A stretch of DNA of 64,000 bases from Sinobaca qinghaiensis (lineage in GTDB: Bacteria > Bacillota > Bacilli > Bacillales > Marinococcaceae), in assembly GCF_003610495.1 (NCBI RefSeq), contig NZ_RAPK01000010.1:310001-374000 (forward strand), read 5' to 3'. This document shows, one piece after another, positions 1 through 9,163 of this stretch. Within the stretch, counting starts at the first letter, position 1, and each line of letters opens with the position of its first letter. The notes under the pieces are model-generated. The model was given only the letters and a program-made list of their open reading frames with translations, was not told the DNA's origin and searched no databases. The translations under genes and the position numbers were made by a program.

Positions 1-2074
1 GTTGACTTTTAGATAGCTCCTTGCCTTTCTTGTCTTTGCTGACAGCAGTGAGTGTTCCTTTTTCGTAGGGAATATTTTTAAAAACAGCTTTATATTTATT
101 CGCTTCGCCGGCTTTTTTGCTGCCCATCGACTTCCCGTTAAGAAACAGTTCTACCTGTGGAGCAGCGCTGTATACTTCCACCGTCGCTTTTTTTCCCTCA
201 CAGTCATCCCAGGACCAGCTTGCCAGCCCATCGGAATGACGCCACATGGACTCTACCGGCTTAGCCGGATAATAATGCACCGGCTCCACGGCAATAATGG
301 GGCGGTCGATAAGTCCCCAGACTACTTTATTGTAGGCTGCCTGAGGTGTCTGGTAACCCGTTATATCAATCACTCCACCGCCAAATAACAGCCACGGATA
401 TGGTTTCGGGTTGCTGTTTTCCTGACCAGGGTACGTACTGGCACCCAGCCCGGCTTCCCCGAGATAATCAAATCCTGTCCACATAAAATCACCAATAAGA
501 TACGGGAATTTTTTCACCATCTTCCAGTTTTTAGCTAAATCACCCGGGAATGTCTCGCTTCCTGCTATTACACGATCCGGGTGCTTTCGGCTTTCCATCC
601 TGTAGCGCCCGCTGCCATAGTTATATCCGGCTACATCCACTTTTGCAAAAGCATCTCTCGTAGCTTTATCCACAAGGGGCAGACGTCCGAAATTATTCAT
701 GAATGATCCCATTGCGGTCATCATATTGTTAATAAATTCGCTTCCGCTCGCCTGATTCTTTTTTTCTTTTTTTGGACTTTTGTCTTTTTTCTCTTTTTTG
801 TCTATCTTTTCTTCGCTGTAAATGCCCATTCCAAGCTTTGCGAAGCCATTTAAAAAGAGGTTGATTCCAATCGTCACTGGTCTGGTTGGATCAAGTTCAC
901 GTACTTTGTCCGCCTGCTTTTCAGTAAGCTCAATTCCCCTCTCATTTACCGTTTCGCTGACTTCGTTGCCGATTGAATACATAATGACGGATGGATGATT
1001 GTAGTCTTTTTCCACCATAGCTGTTGTATCCATTTTCCAGTCTTCTTCAAATATAGAAGCGTAGTCATATTTTGTTTTAGGAATATACCACTGATCAAAC
1101 GTCTCATCGATAACGTACAGACCGTACCGGTCACAGGCCTGCAGGATAGCTTTGGACAGCGGATTATGCCCCGCCCGGACAGCATTGAACCCGGCTTCCT
1201 TTAAAATTTTGATCCGTCTTTTCTCCGCATCTTCATATGTGGCTGCGCCCAGAATGCCATTATCATGATGAATACATGCGCCCCGCAGCTTCACTTCCTC
1301 TCCATTAATACGCAAACCTTCCCGGGCACTGACCGAAATGCTGCGAATGCCAAATTCTGTTTCATGACTATCGAGAATTTCTCCATCTTCCAGTAAAGAA
1401 ATGCGGCAGTGATATAGATTCGGTGATTCGGCACTCCATTTATTAGCGTGCGGTATCTTTAATTGCTGTACACCGCTTTCCGCCGTGTTTGATATGACCA
1501 CCAGCTCATTATTGTAAAGTATTTCCGTATGAACACTTATATTCTCATTGCTTGATACATAGTTCGTTTCTACCGCAATGTCCCCGTTTTCCGCCGTAAT
1601 CTTTACTTTATTAGGATGAATATATGCCTTTCCTCCGGTGAATAAATGGACGGGGCGGTAGATACCGCTTCCCGTATACCATCTGCTGTTTGGCTCTTTG
1701 GAGTTATCCACCTTCACGAGTATTTCATTGTATTTCTCCCGGTCTGTGTAAATAAAATCAGTAATGTCTATATAGAAATTTGTATAGCCGTAGCGGTGGC
1801 CTCCCGCTTTTTCTCCATTAATAAAAACTTCACTATTGCAGTAAACGCCCTCAAATTCCAATATGACATTTTCTGCGTCTCTGCTTTCCGGAATTTGAAA
1901 TTTCTTTCGATACCTATATTTACCTCCCGGGAAATAGCCGGTATTTGCCCCGTTTTCACAGCCGGCATCCCTTGTTTCCGTCAGCATGGCATCGTGAGGT
2001 AATATGATGTCTTTCCACTCTTCTGCTGCTTCTTTTCTAAACTCCCAGTCAAGATGAAATGCATGTTTTTTCAC
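1..2074 (-). CDS. GH2 family beta-galactosidase-like glycosidase, 3' end outside the window
   Basis: A glycoside hydrolase of family 2, expected to remove beta-galactosyl or alpha-L-arabinopyranosyl residues from oligosaccharides in the cytoplasm. I translated 691 codons from a GTG start at 2074, preceded by GGGAAGGGA. An N-terminal sugar-binding jelly roll (about residues 40-180) is followed by an Ig-like domain and the TIM barrel. The motif YSIGNE gives the likely acid/base Glu371, and AGSE gives the likely nucleophile Glu507. The C-terminal part after the barrel fits the DUF4982-type GH2 enzymes. A lysine-rich insert (about residues 424-440) interrupts the barrel. There is no signal peptide, so the enzyme acts inside the cell on sugars brought in by the neighbouring symporter. 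The stop codon lies left of the window. The substrate is not decided by sequence; beta-galactosidase is the family default. Confidence 0.85.
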   Translation of the reverse strand, partial: MKKHAFHLDWEFRKEAAEEWKDIILPHDAMLTETRDAGCENGANTGYFPGGKYRYRKKFQIPESRDAENVILEFEGVYCNSEVFINGEKAGGHRYGYTNFYIDITDFIYTDREKYNEILVKVDNSKEPNSRWYTGSGIYRPVHLFTGGKAYIHPNKVKITAENGDIAVETNYVSSNENISVHTEILYNNELVVISNTAESGVQQLKIPHANKWSAESPNLYHCRISLLEDGEILDSHETEFGIRSISVSAREGLRINGEEVKLRGACIHHDNGILGAATYEDAEKRRIKILKEAGFNAVRAGHNPLSKAILQACDRYGLYVIDETFDQWYIPKTKYDYASIFEEDWKMDTTAMVEKDYNHPSVIMYSIGNEVSETVNERGIELTEKQADKVRELDPTRPVTIGINLFLNGFAKLGMGIYSEEKIDKKEKKDKSPKKEKKNQASGSEFINNMMTAMGSFMNNFGRLPLVDKATRDAFAKVDVAGYNYGSGRYRMESRKHPDRVIAGSETFPGDLAKNWKMVKKFPYLIGDFMWTGFDYLGEAGLGASTYPGQENSNPKPYPWLLFGGGVIDITGYQTPQAAYNKVVWGLIDRPIIAVEPVHYYPAKPVESMWRHSDGLASWSWDDCEGKKATVEVYSAAPQVELFLNGKSMGSKKAGEANKYKAVFKNIPYEKGTLTAVSKDKKGKELSKSQ

Positions 2075-2108
2075 GATCGAATCCCTTCCCATTAGTCAAA
2101 TTAAGAAA

Positions 2109-2122
2109 ATATTGTACGCATT
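2109..2122. promoter_or_regulatory. Possible AraR half-operator before the GH2 gene
   Basis: The core ATTGTACGCA matches one arm of the AraR palindrome (TTGTACGTACAA in B. subtilis), with a poor second arm. It lies in the 100-bp gap between the symporter and the glycosidase, where an arabinose-responsive internal promoter would make sense. No good promoter was found beside it, so this is weak. Confidence 0.25.
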
Positions 2123-2175
2123 TAGTGAATATTGTTTACTTCGGGATACCAGAAACCGCTTTTGAAAAAGAACTC

Positions 2176-3570
2176 CTATTCCGTCTGGTTATTTCGTTTT
2201 TCCAGATCAGCAATAATAGATGGATAGATTTTGTACAGATCATAACGGGCCAGGGAAATAATCATAATTACATACAGCAGTGCCGGAATGTACGTATTCA
2301 TGGCAATGATCATGTGATTGGCTAAGTCAGGCTGAGTGGCCTGGCCTTCAGCATATCCGCCAAAAGCGAGCGACCATGCAACAATAGCCGTTCCGATACC
2401 AACTCCGGCTTTTGTAACGAAACTGTTGAATCCATTTACCGTAGCTTCCATCCTTACATTGGACTGCCATTCGCCGTACTCAATCGTATCGTTAATCATC
2501 GGCCCTATCAGCGCAATTAAAGGAACCAGTCCTATGGAAACGATCAGCATACCGGTCAAGCCGACAGAAATACTATACGGATCGATTAACCGGACCATGT
2601 TTCCGATGATTCCCATGACAGAACCTACAATAATAACCTGCTTTTTTCCGAATTTCTTAATAATAGGAGGAAGCAGAAACAAAACAAAAATCAATGGCAG
2701 AAAGGTTACTCCACCGATAACCGCTACAAGGTTAACGTCTTCCCAGATATATATGGCGTAATACACGCCGGCAGCGGTGTTGATATTAAACAATGTATTA
2801 ATAAAGACACCGGCCAGCAGCAGCTTCACTAAATATTTGTTTTTAAATAAAATTTTCACTTTCTCTTTGTACGGCATCTTTCTTTCAATCTCTGTTCTCT
2901 CTGTCGACGTTACGATTTCCTTTGATGTTTTAAACGTAATCAGCAGCGTAATAACGGCGATGCTGCTGATGATAATGATCGCAATCGTCCACGTCTGCTG
3001 CCCGCCGCCGAATGCTGCCAGAATCGGAATAAGACCGGCGCTCATTAACATCCCGCCCGGTACATTAAAGAGAGCACGGGTAATACCGATTAAGGAGCGG
3101 TCATGGTGATTTCTTGTCGTCAGTGCCATTAATGAAAAGTAAGCCACCGTTAAAATAGTCATACATATAGAGAAAAATATAATATTTGTTACAAGAATAT
3201 AAACAGCCTGCCCGGTGGAACCAATATCCGGCACATTAAATAGAGCAATGGCTGCTATCATAGCCGGAAAGACCATCCAGAGTATCCACGGACGGGCTTT
3301 TCCATGCTTTGACTTTGTATTATCAATCACGTTACCCATAAATAAATCCGTAAAGCCGTCGGAAAAACGGGCCACCAGCAGTAATGTACCAACCAACCCT
3401 GCGGAGATTCCGACTACGTCGGTATAGTAAAATAACAGGACAGCCGTCAGCGTACCGAGAAGCGTCATGCCGAATTGTCCAATTCCATCACCCAATAACT
3501 GTTTGAAAGGCATCTCTCTTTGGTTCATCTGTTTTTGAGGCTTCGTTTCTTCTTTTCTTATCGCTTCCAT
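2176..3570 (-). CDS. GPH-family sugar:cation symporter (MFS_2)
   Basis: A 464-residue membrane carrier of the glycoside-pentoside-hexuronide:cation symporter family, which brings sugars or oligosaccharides into the cell with Na+ or H+. The N-terminal FKQLLGDGIGQFGMTL and the LLLVARFSDGFTDLFMGNVID segment, with the conserved Asp in helix 2, are typical of the family. About twelve hydrophobic helices can be seen, with a charged central loop (about residues 210-240). The ATG at 3570 follows AGGAGAG. It sits between the glycosidase and araA in the same orientation, so the likely cargo is an arabinose- or galactose-containing oligosaccharide, or arabinose itself. The sequence does not settle which. 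Confidence 0.85.
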   Translation of the reverse strand: MEAIRKEETKPQKQMNQREMPFKQLLGDGIGQFGMTLLGTLTAVLLFYYTDVVGISAGLVGTLLLVARFSDGFTDLFMGNVIDNTKSKHGKARPWILWMVFPAMIAAIALFNVPDIGSTGQAVYILVTNIIFFSICMTILTVAYFSLMALTTRNHHDRSLIGITRALFNVPGGMLMSAGLIPILAAFGGGQQTWTIAIIIISSIAVITLLITFKTSKEIVTSTERTEIERKMPYKEKVKILFKNKYLVKLLLAGVFINTLFNINTAAGVYYAIYIWEDVNLVAVIGGVTFLPLIFVLFLLPPIIKKFGKKQVIIVGSVMGIIGNMVRLIDPYSISVGLTGMLIVSIGLVPLIALIGPMINDTIEYGEWQSNVRMEATVNGFNSFVTKAGVGIGTAIVAWSLAFGGYAEGQATQPDLANHMIIAMNTYIPALLYVIMIISLARYDLYKIYPSIIADLEKRNNQTE

Positions 3571-3944
3571 TTTTCTCTCCTATTCTAAAATGATCCATTT
3601 CATTTTTTTGATAGTAATAACCCTCACATGATAGCGGTATCATTTTTTTGAATGAACTTTGTATCCACCTATGGATTAATCCAATCTATTGTTTAACCAG
3701 CCGTATGATGAAAATTGTATAATTTCTTTAACGATACAAAGAAAGACTAATATAATAGTAAGCTGACAACAGTGCGGAATCTTCCACCCTTTCCCCCTCT
3801 CCCTCTTTTCGTTATTTCGATTTGATATAACCTCATTATAGTAAGCGATTACATTATGGTATTCTAACTATGTGCTCTGTATTATATAATTGCGTCTTAT
3901 TTGATAAGTAATACATTTTATTAATCCTATTGCAGAAAAAGACG
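3571..3944. other. Intergenic region upstream of the symporter with a cre-like site
   Basis: About 370 bases without a gene. It should hold the symporter promoter. The stretch at 3839-3853 (TAGTAAGCGATTACA) matches the CcpA cre consensus WTGNAANCGNWNNCW at all but one defined position and is nearly symmetric, so carbon catabolite repression is plausible. A TATAAT on the minus strand at 3840-3835 touches it, but no good -35 is present. No AraR-type palindrome was found here. Confidence 0.4.
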
Positions 3945-3970
3945 CAAAAAAAAGACGCCGAAGCGCCTTT
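3945..3970 (-). terminator. Rho-independent terminator of araBDA
   Basis: Read on the minus strand, AAGGCGC, a TTCG tetraloop and GCGTCTT (3969-3952) form a compact stem. It runs straight into a run of eight or more T. It lies 28 bp after the araA stop and separates the ara operon from the symporter gene. Confidence 0.9.
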
Positions 3971-3997
3971 ATGTCTTTACGTTGAATGGGGCTGGTC

Positions 3998-5410
3998 TCA
4001 CTTAATAACAACATATTCCAAATCGACAAGTTTTGCGTAGGTAACAATTTGATCTGTCGTAAGGTTCAGCGACACGACGGTATGATGCCCGCCGCCATTT
4101 TCAATCCAGGCTTTAACGCCGTCCTGGAAGTTCGGCTTGATGTCCCAGAGCACTCGGGCTGTTGGCAGGTTAGGCGCAGAAACGTCCGGCTCAAATGCAG
4201 ACACTTCGTTAATCAACAGCTTGTAGTGCGTACCAAGGTCTATCATGGAGACGACTACACCATCGCCTGCTTTCCCATCAAAGACCAGGCGCGCCGGATC
4301 TTCTTTCCCGCCGATATCCAGTCTGGATACGACAATCTTTGGTTTGCCTGCTGCCAAGGTTGGATCTACTTCCAGCATATGCGATTGAAGCACGGACTCC
4401 TGTCCGGCAGACAGTTCGTATACATAGTCTTCCATGAAGCCGGTTGACTGGTTGTGGCTCATCACTTTGAGCAGGCGGTCGAGAGCCGCCGTTTTCCAGT
4501 CTCCTTCAGCCGCAAATCCATATCCCTCTGCCATCAAACGCTGCACGGCAAGGCCGGGAAGCTGCTTCATCCCATGTAAATCTTCAAAATTTGTCGTGAA
4601 GGCGTTGTAGCCTCCTTCCTCAAGGAAACGCCGGATGGCGATTTCGTATCCTGCCTGCACCTTGACGCTCGCTTCCCAGTCTTCTTTTTTATATGACCCA
4701 TACTCACATACATACAGCTCCTGATATTCTTCAAATAAAGCATTGATCTCTTCTTCTTTTACCGCATTCACATACTCAACTAGATCTCCGATACCATAGT
4801 AATCCACGGTCCAGCCGAATTGAATCTGTGCTTCTATTTTATCCCCTTCGGTTACGCCGACATGGCGCATATTATCCCCAAAACGGGCAACTTTAGTGTT
4901 AAAGCTTTCATTATATACTACGGCGACGTCCATCCATTCAGCAATCTGCTGCTGCACGTTCTCTCGTCCCCAATAGCCGACAACTACTTTATTTTTTTTG
5001 TTCAGACGGGCATTAATAAAGCCGTACTCGCGGTCACCGTGCGCGGACTGGTTAAGATTCATGAAATCCATATCAATCGTTTCCCAGGGAATTTTTTCAT
5101 TGAACTGGGTCGCCAGATGAAGCAGCGGTTTCTGCAATAACGATGTGCCACGGATCCAATTTTTTGCAGGCGAAAAGGTGTGCATCCACGTAATGACGCC
5201 GGCTACTTTATCCTGGTAGTTCACTTCCTTCATAACATTTGTAATTTTATCCGCGCTCACCGCCAGGTCCTGCAGTACCAAAGGGTATGGCAGCACGCCG
5301 CTTTCATTCAGCGCATCCGTTATTACCTGTGCATTGGCTTTCACCTCCGCCAGCGCCTCTTCTCCGTAAAGATGCTGTGATCCTACTACAAACCAGAATT
5401 CCTTCGACAT
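3998..5410 (-). CDS. araA: L-arabinose isomerase
   Basis: Converts L-arabinose to L-ribulose in the cytoplasm, the first step of arabinose breakdown, with Mn2+ as the usual cofactor. The 470-residue protein is close to the usual 470-500 and opens with KEFWFVVGSQHLYGEE, the typical AraA start. Family features include HTFSPAKNWI (about residue 77), the QSTGFMEDYVY segment bearing one of the catalytic glutamates, and the C-terminal GGGHHTVVS with the metal-binding histidine. The ATG at 5410 follows GAGGAATACT. It is the last gene of araB-araD-araA, 33 bp after araD, and is followed by a strong terminator. No truncation or odd residue was seen. Confidence 0.97.
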   Translation of the reverse strand: MSKEFWFVVGSQHLYGEEALAEVKANAQVITDALNESGVLPYPLVLQDLAVSADKITNVMKEVNYQDKVAGVITWMHTFSPAKNWIRGTSLLQKPLLHLATQFNEKIPWETIDMDFMNLNQSAHGDREYGFINARLNKKNKVVVGYWGRENVQQQIAEWMDVAVVYNESFNTKVARFGDNMRHVGVTEGDKIEAQIQFGWTVDYYGIGDLVEYVNAVKEEEINALFEEYQELYVCEYGSYKKEDWEASVKVQAGYEIAIRRFLEEGGYNAFTTNFEDLHGMKQLPGLAVQRLMAEGYGFAAEGDWKTAALDRLLKVMSHNQSTGFMEDYVYELSAGQESVLQSHMLEVDPTLAAGKPKIVVSRLDIGGKEDPARLVFDGKAGDGVVVSMIDLGTHYKLLINEVSAFEPDVSAPNLPTARVLWDIKPNFQDGVKAWIENGGGHHTVVSLNLTTDQIVTYAKLVDLEYVVIK

Positions 5411-5443
5411 AGTATTCCTCTTTTCTTTATTTTAAAATGTACA

Positions 5444-6139
5444 TTACTTCTGTCCGTAATAGGCTTCTGCCCCATGCTTTCGTAAATAGTGTTTATCTAA
5501 AATGTGTTTAGGCAGCTCTTTGGCAAAATGATTTAATTCCCGCGTGAACAAGTTCATTTTCGACACTTCATCCAGCACAAGGCTGTTCAGAACCGCTGCC
5601 GCTGCATCTTTCCCCCATGTGAATGGAGCATGGCCATGAATTAAAATGCCCGGAACGGCCATAATATCCAGCCCGCGTTCTTCAAACGTCTCGATAATCA
5701 GATTCCCGGTTTCTTTTTCATATCCGCGGTCTACCTCTTCCTTTGTTAACTGGCGTGCACAGGGAACGGAGCCGTAGAACGTGTCGGCATGCGTCGTTCC
5801 CATCGCCGGTACATCGAGCCCGGCCTGCGCCCAGATGGTCGCCCAGGTGGAATGCGTGTGTGCAATGCCCCCAATTTCCGGATAACGTCTGTACAGCGCT
5901 GCATGCGTTGCTGTGTCTGAGGAAGGCTTCAATTTTTCTTCCACGGTATTGCCATTTAAATCAACGACTACCATATCTTCTGCTTTCATCGTTTCATAAT
6001 CAACGCCGCTCGGCTTTATCACAAACAAGCCTGTTTCCCGGTCAATCGCACTGGCGTTTCCCCACGTATGTTTTACCAGCCCGTGTTTAGGCAGATCCAG
6101 ATTCGCCTGAAACACTTTTTCTTTTAATTGCTCCAGCAC
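5444..6139 (-). CDS. araD: L-ribulose-5-phosphate 4-epimerase
   Basis: Class II aldolase-family epimerase that turns L-ribulose 5-phosphate into D-xylulose 5-phosphate, feeding the pentose phosphate pathway. It has 231 residues, the normal length. Zinc ligands fit His94 and His96 in AHTHST and His170 in IHGHAPF; Asp76 in SSDTATH is the conserved aspartate of the family. The start is GTG at 6139, one base after the araB stop, with GGGAGG placed inside the end of araB. Translation is therefore probably coupled to araB. An ATG that overlaps the GTG is out of frame. Confidence 0.96.
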   Translation of the reverse strand: MLEQLKEKVFQANLDLPKHGLVKHTWGNASAIDRETGLFVIKPSGVDYETMKAEDMVVVDLNGNTVEEKLKPSSDTATHAALYRRYPEIGGIAHTHSTWATIWAQAGLDVPAMGTTHADTFYGSVPCARQLTKEEVDRGYEKETGNLIIETFEERGLDIMAVPGILIHGHAPFTWGKDAAAAVLNSLVLDEVSKMNLFTRELNHFAKELPKHILDKHYLRKHGAEAYYGQK

Positions 6140-6140
6140 A

Positions 6141-7757
6141 TTAATTCCTCCCGTTTCCTGCTATATGATCTACTGCTGCCTGCTCTACCGCCAGCCCTTT
6201 TTTGTATCTTTTCATATATGTTTCAAATCCCTTCACATCGGTTTCATCCGGATGGACTTCCTGCTCCTCCACGTCTTCAAACACATGGTTATCCAGAAAA
6301 TCCTCCAGGCTTTCACGGGTACTTTTGCTTCTCATGTATGATGCGAGAACCGCGCTGCCCCATGCGCCGCCTTCGCCTGCCGTTTTCATGACGGACACGG
6401 GAGCATTCATCACAGCCGCCAGAATTCTCTGGCCGACTAGCGGTGTTTTAAACAAACCGCCGTGAGCCAGTATTTTATCAATAGCAATATTCTCTTCTTC
6501 AGCCAGAATATCCATGCCTATTTTTAATACAGCAAAAGCAGTATACAGATGCACACGCATGACGTTGGCTAGGTTAAAATTACTCTCCGGGGAACGGACA
6601 AACAGCGGCCGTCCTTCCTGAAACCCTGTGATCGTTTCACCCGAGAAATAGCCGTAGCTGACCATTCCCCCGCCGTCCGGCTCGGCTTCCAGCGACTGTT
6701 TCAACATGACCTCGAACACGGTATTCATATCTACGGTTTGCCCCATCGCCTCGTAGAATTCCTTAAACAATGTCAGCCAGGCGTTGAGATCGCTTGAACA
6801 GTTATTCGCATGAATCATTCCAACCGGGCTGCCGGCGGGTGTTGTGACCAGATCAATTTCCGGCAGGACCTTTTGAAGTTCTTTTTCCAGCACAATCATG
6901 GCAAATACCGACGTGCCTACAGATACGTTGCCGGTACGTTTTCTTACGCTGTTTGTCGCGACCATCCCGGTCCCTGCATCACCTTCCGGCGGACAGAATG
7001 GAATACCCGGCTGCAGCTTTTTCGATACATCCAGCATTCCGGCTCCCGCTGCTGTCAGCGTTCCCGCCTGCTCTCCTGCTGTATAAATCGGAGGAAGAAT
7101 ATTCTTTACGTTCCAGGTATAACCCGCAGTAAGCTCATCAAACGATTCCATCATCGAATCGTTATAATCCTGTGTTGAGACATCAATCGGAAACATCCCG
7201 GAAGCCTCGCCGATGCCGATTGCTTTCGTACCGGTCAGAAGCCAGTGAATGTATCCGGATAACGTCGTCATAAAATCAATATGATTCAAATGCTCTTCTT
7301 CATTCAGGACTGCCTGATAAAGGTGGGCAATACTCCAGCGCTCCGGTATATTGAATTGGAACGTATCCGTTAACTGCCCGGCTGCAGCACCGGTAGTTGT
7401 GCTGCGCCACGTACGAAACGGCGTAAGCAGTTCACCTGCGTGATCAAACGCCATATACCCGTGCATCATTCCCGAAATGCCGATAGAGCCGATTACCTGC
7501 AAAGATACTCCGTATTCCTTTTCTACCTGCTCTGCCATCTCCCTGTAGGCTGCCTGCATCCCGGCCGTGATATCTGCCAGGCTGTACGTCCAATAACCAT
7601 CCAGGAAATGATTCTCCCATTCATGACTCCCGGACGCGATTACTTCAAAATCGTTATTTATTAATACGGTTTTAATACGGGTGGATCCGAATTCAATTCC
7701 AAGCGAAGTGTTTCCTTCCGTTATGGCACGTTTAGTATTCAGTGGATTGGTAATCAC
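6141..7757 (-). CDS. araB: Ribulokinase, FGGY family
   Basis: Phosphorylates L-ribulose with ATP to L-ribulose 5-phosphate. The protein is 538 residues from a GTG at 7757, chosen because AAGGAGG lies five bases upstream; an ATG two bases before it is out of frame. The FGGY kinase fold shows in GIEFGSTRIKTVLI near the N-terminus (phosphate 1 motif), PEGDAGTGMVA and GNVSVGTSVFAM in the middle (phosphate 2), and LAHGGLFKTPLVGQ near residue 455 (adenosine motif). It belongs to the roughly 535-residue Bacillota type rather than being a close match to E. coli AraB. First gene of the operon, about 59 nt from the deduced transcription start. The ribulose substrate is inferred from the araA and araD neighbours. 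Confidence 0.93.
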   Translation of the reverse strand: MITNPLNTKRAITEGNTSLGIEFGSTRIKTVLINNDFEVIASGSHEWENHFLDGYWTYSLADITAGMQAAYREMAEQVEKEYGVSLQVIGSIGISGMMHGYMAFDHAGELLTPFRTWRSTTTGAAAGQLTDTFQFNIPERWSIAHLYQAVLNEEEHLNHIDFMTTLSGYIHWLLTGTKAIGIGEASGMFPIDVSTQDYNDSMMESFDELTAGYTWNVKNILPPIYTAGEQAGTLTAAGAGMLDVSKKLQPGIPFCPPEGDAGTGMVATNSVRKRTGNVSVGTSVFAMIVLEKELQKVLPEIDLVTTPAGSPVGMIHANNCSSDLNAWLTLFKEFYEAMGQTVDMNTVFEVMLKQSLEAEPDGGGMVSYGYFSGETITGFQEGRPLFVRSPESNFNLANVMRVHLYTAFAVLKIGMDILAEEENIAIDKILAHGGLFKTPLVGQRILAAVMNAPVSVMKTAGEGGAWGSAVLASYMRSKSTRESLEDFLDNHVFEDVEEQEVHPDETDVKGFETYMKRYKKGLAVEQAAVDHIAGNGRN

Positions 7758-7822
7758 ATGACCCTCCTTATTGATAGCGATTTCAGAAAAGCATAAAAAA
7801 ATCTGCCGCATTTAATACGTTC

Positions 7823-7851
7823 ATTGTATTTTTTGTACGTACATATGTCAA
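7823..7851 (-). promoter_or_regulatory. araB promoter
   Basis: On the minus strand TTGACA (7851-7846), a 17-bp spacer and TACAAT (7828-7823) form a near-consensus sigma-A promoter. The spacer contains GTACGTAC, the centre of an AraR palindrome, so bound AraR would block polymerase directly. Confidence 0.85.
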
Positions 7852-7877
7852 TATAAATATTATATGTACAAACAAAT
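7832..7877. promoter_or_regulatory. Pair of AraR operators for araBDA
   Basis: Two copies of the AraR-type palindrome lie in the araB-araR gap. The first, TTTGTACGTACATA, is centred at 7838/7839. The second, ATATGTACAAACAAAT, is centred at 7869/7870. The centres are 31 bp apart, three helical turns, which would allow cooperative binding on one DNA face. B. subtilis araABD is also controlled by two phased operators. Assignment is by similarity to the known AraR site. Confidence 0.75.
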
Positions 7878-7886
7878 TATAAGGCG

Positions 7887-7926
7887 TAAAAAAAGAAACG
7901 GATACGATGTGGTATCCATTTCCGTT
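7887..7926 (-). terminator. Intrinsic terminator-like hairpin between araR and araB
   Basis: On the minus strand AACGG, then GGATAC with a six-base loop and GTATCC, then CGTT, form a stem followed by CTTTTTTT. It would stop leftward transcripts that run antisense through araR before they reach the araB promoter. No gene obviously needs it, so it may act as an insulator. Confidence 0.55.
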
Positions 7927-7962
7927 AGCTGCTGGTGATTTCAGCTGTGATTTCAGGGTATC

Positions 7963-8005
7963 TTTTCATTTATTCGCTGCCGCGATATAATATGTACAGA
8001 CAAAT
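7963..8005 (+). promoter_or_regulatory. araR promoter with overlapping AraR operator
   Basis: TTTTCA (7963-7968), a 17-bp spacer and a perfect TATAAT (7986-7991) form the promoter. ATATGTACAGACAAAT (7990-8005), a close match to the AraR palindrome, overlaps the end of the -10 box and the start site. This arrangement indicates that AraR represses its own gene. Confidence 0.75.
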
Positions 8006-8045
8006 CATACTTATACGTACCAACTTTACAGAAAGATGTGAGCCG

Positions 8046-9131
8046 ATGAAACCAAAATACCAGGAGCTGTTTGAAGATATAAAAAGCAAAATTCTTACCG
8101 GCGACTACGAGGCCGGCGAACGAATCCCTACTGAATCCGCCCTGCAGGACATTTATAAAGTAAGCCGACATACGGTCCGTAAAGCTATTCTTGAGCTGGC
8201 GAACGAAGGCTATTTAAGAAGTGAAAAAGGCTCCGGCACGTATGTGAGCGACCAGTACCAGGCAAAGTCACGGGAGAATGCCAACAACAAAATCATTGGC
8301 GTGATCACGACGTATATTTCCGATTATATATTTCCTTCCATTATCCGCGGAGTAGAAGGGAAATTGAATGAGGAGAACTATTCCCTGCTTCTCGCTAGTA
8401 CCAACAACGACGCAGCGCAGGAAAAAAAAGCGCTGGAAATGATGCTGTCCTTTGGCGTGAATGGACTGATCGTGGAGCCGACAAAAAGCAATCTTTACAA
8501 CCCCAACCTTTCCTACTACTTATCGTTTAAGGCCCAGGGCATCCCGTTCGTTATGATTAACGCGCACTATGAGGAATTAGAGGTTCCCTTCTTTTGCCTC
8601 GATGACGTGCAGTCAAGCTACCTCGCCACGAAAGAGTTGATTTCCAAAGGCCATACGCAGATCGGACTCATTTCCAAGACCGATGACCTGCAGGGAAAGT
8701 ATAGAATGAAAGGATATATCAAAGCGCTCGGGGAATACAGGCTGCAGTTTCAGCCGGAGCATGTGCTTTCGTTTAATACGGAAACGAAAGGAGATCTGCA
8801 TGCCAATCTGGAAACATTTCTGGCTGAAAATAAAGAGGCACTGACCGCGCTCGTCTGCTATAACGATGAGGTGGGATTAGAGGTGGTTACGGTATGCCGA
8901 AAGCTTGGCATCTCCATACCGGATGAGCTTTCCATTATTGGCCAGGACAATTCCTATATTGCGAAAACAGCCAATATTAAGCTGTCGACATTAACCCACC
9001 CTCAGGAACAGATGGGACGGGAGGCAGCCGACTGGATTATCAAAAAATTAAAAAACCATAAAGACCTGCCTAATGAAACCTACTACCAGCCGGTACTTAT
9101 TCCAGGAGAAACAATCAAAAAACTGGAATAA
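8046..9131 (+). CDS. araR: Arabinose operon repressor AraR (GntR DNA-binding, LacI-type effector domain)
   Basis: Transcription repressor that leaves its operators when L-arabinose is bound. I place the start at the ATG at 8046 (361 residues), matching the length of B. subtilis AraR. The frame stays open upstream to 7935, but that extension would begin inside the promoter and operator. Residues 1-70 are a GntR winged helix (PTESALQDIYKVSRHTVRKA, then LRSEKGSGTYVSD). Residues about 80-360 are a LacI/GalR-type periplasmic-binding-protein fold (GVITTYISDYIFPSIIRGVE). It is divergent from araBDA, with operators in both promoters, and its gene ends at a strong terminator. Confidence 0.95.
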   Translation: MKPKYQELFEDIKSKILTGDYEAGERIPTESALQDIYKVSRHTVRKAILELANEGYLRSEKGSGTYVSDQYQAKSRENANNKIIGVITTYISDYIFPSIIRGVEGKLNEENYSLLLASTNNDAAQEKKALEMMLSFGVNGLIVEPTKSNLYNPNLSYYLSFKAQGIPFVMINAHYEELEVPFFCLDDVQSSYLATKELISKGHTQIGLISKTDDLQGKYRMKGYIKALGEYRLQFQPEHVLSFNTETKGDLHANLETFLAENKEALTALVCYNDEVGLEVVTVCRKLGISIPDELSIIGQDNSYIAKTANIKLSTLTHPQEQMGREAADWIIKKLKNHKDLPNETYYQPVLIPGETIKKLE

Positions 9132-9163
9132 GTATGGGACACTGCAACGGTTTATGAAAGCAG

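Noticed and set aside
995-2325. Several 60-120 codon frames on the plus strand opposite the GH2 gene
   Set aside because: They lie antisense to a well-supported family protein, lack ribosome binding sites and match nothing.
7935-8045. N-terminal extension of AraR
   Set aside because: It would start inside the araR promoter and operator; the known AraR length begins at 8046.
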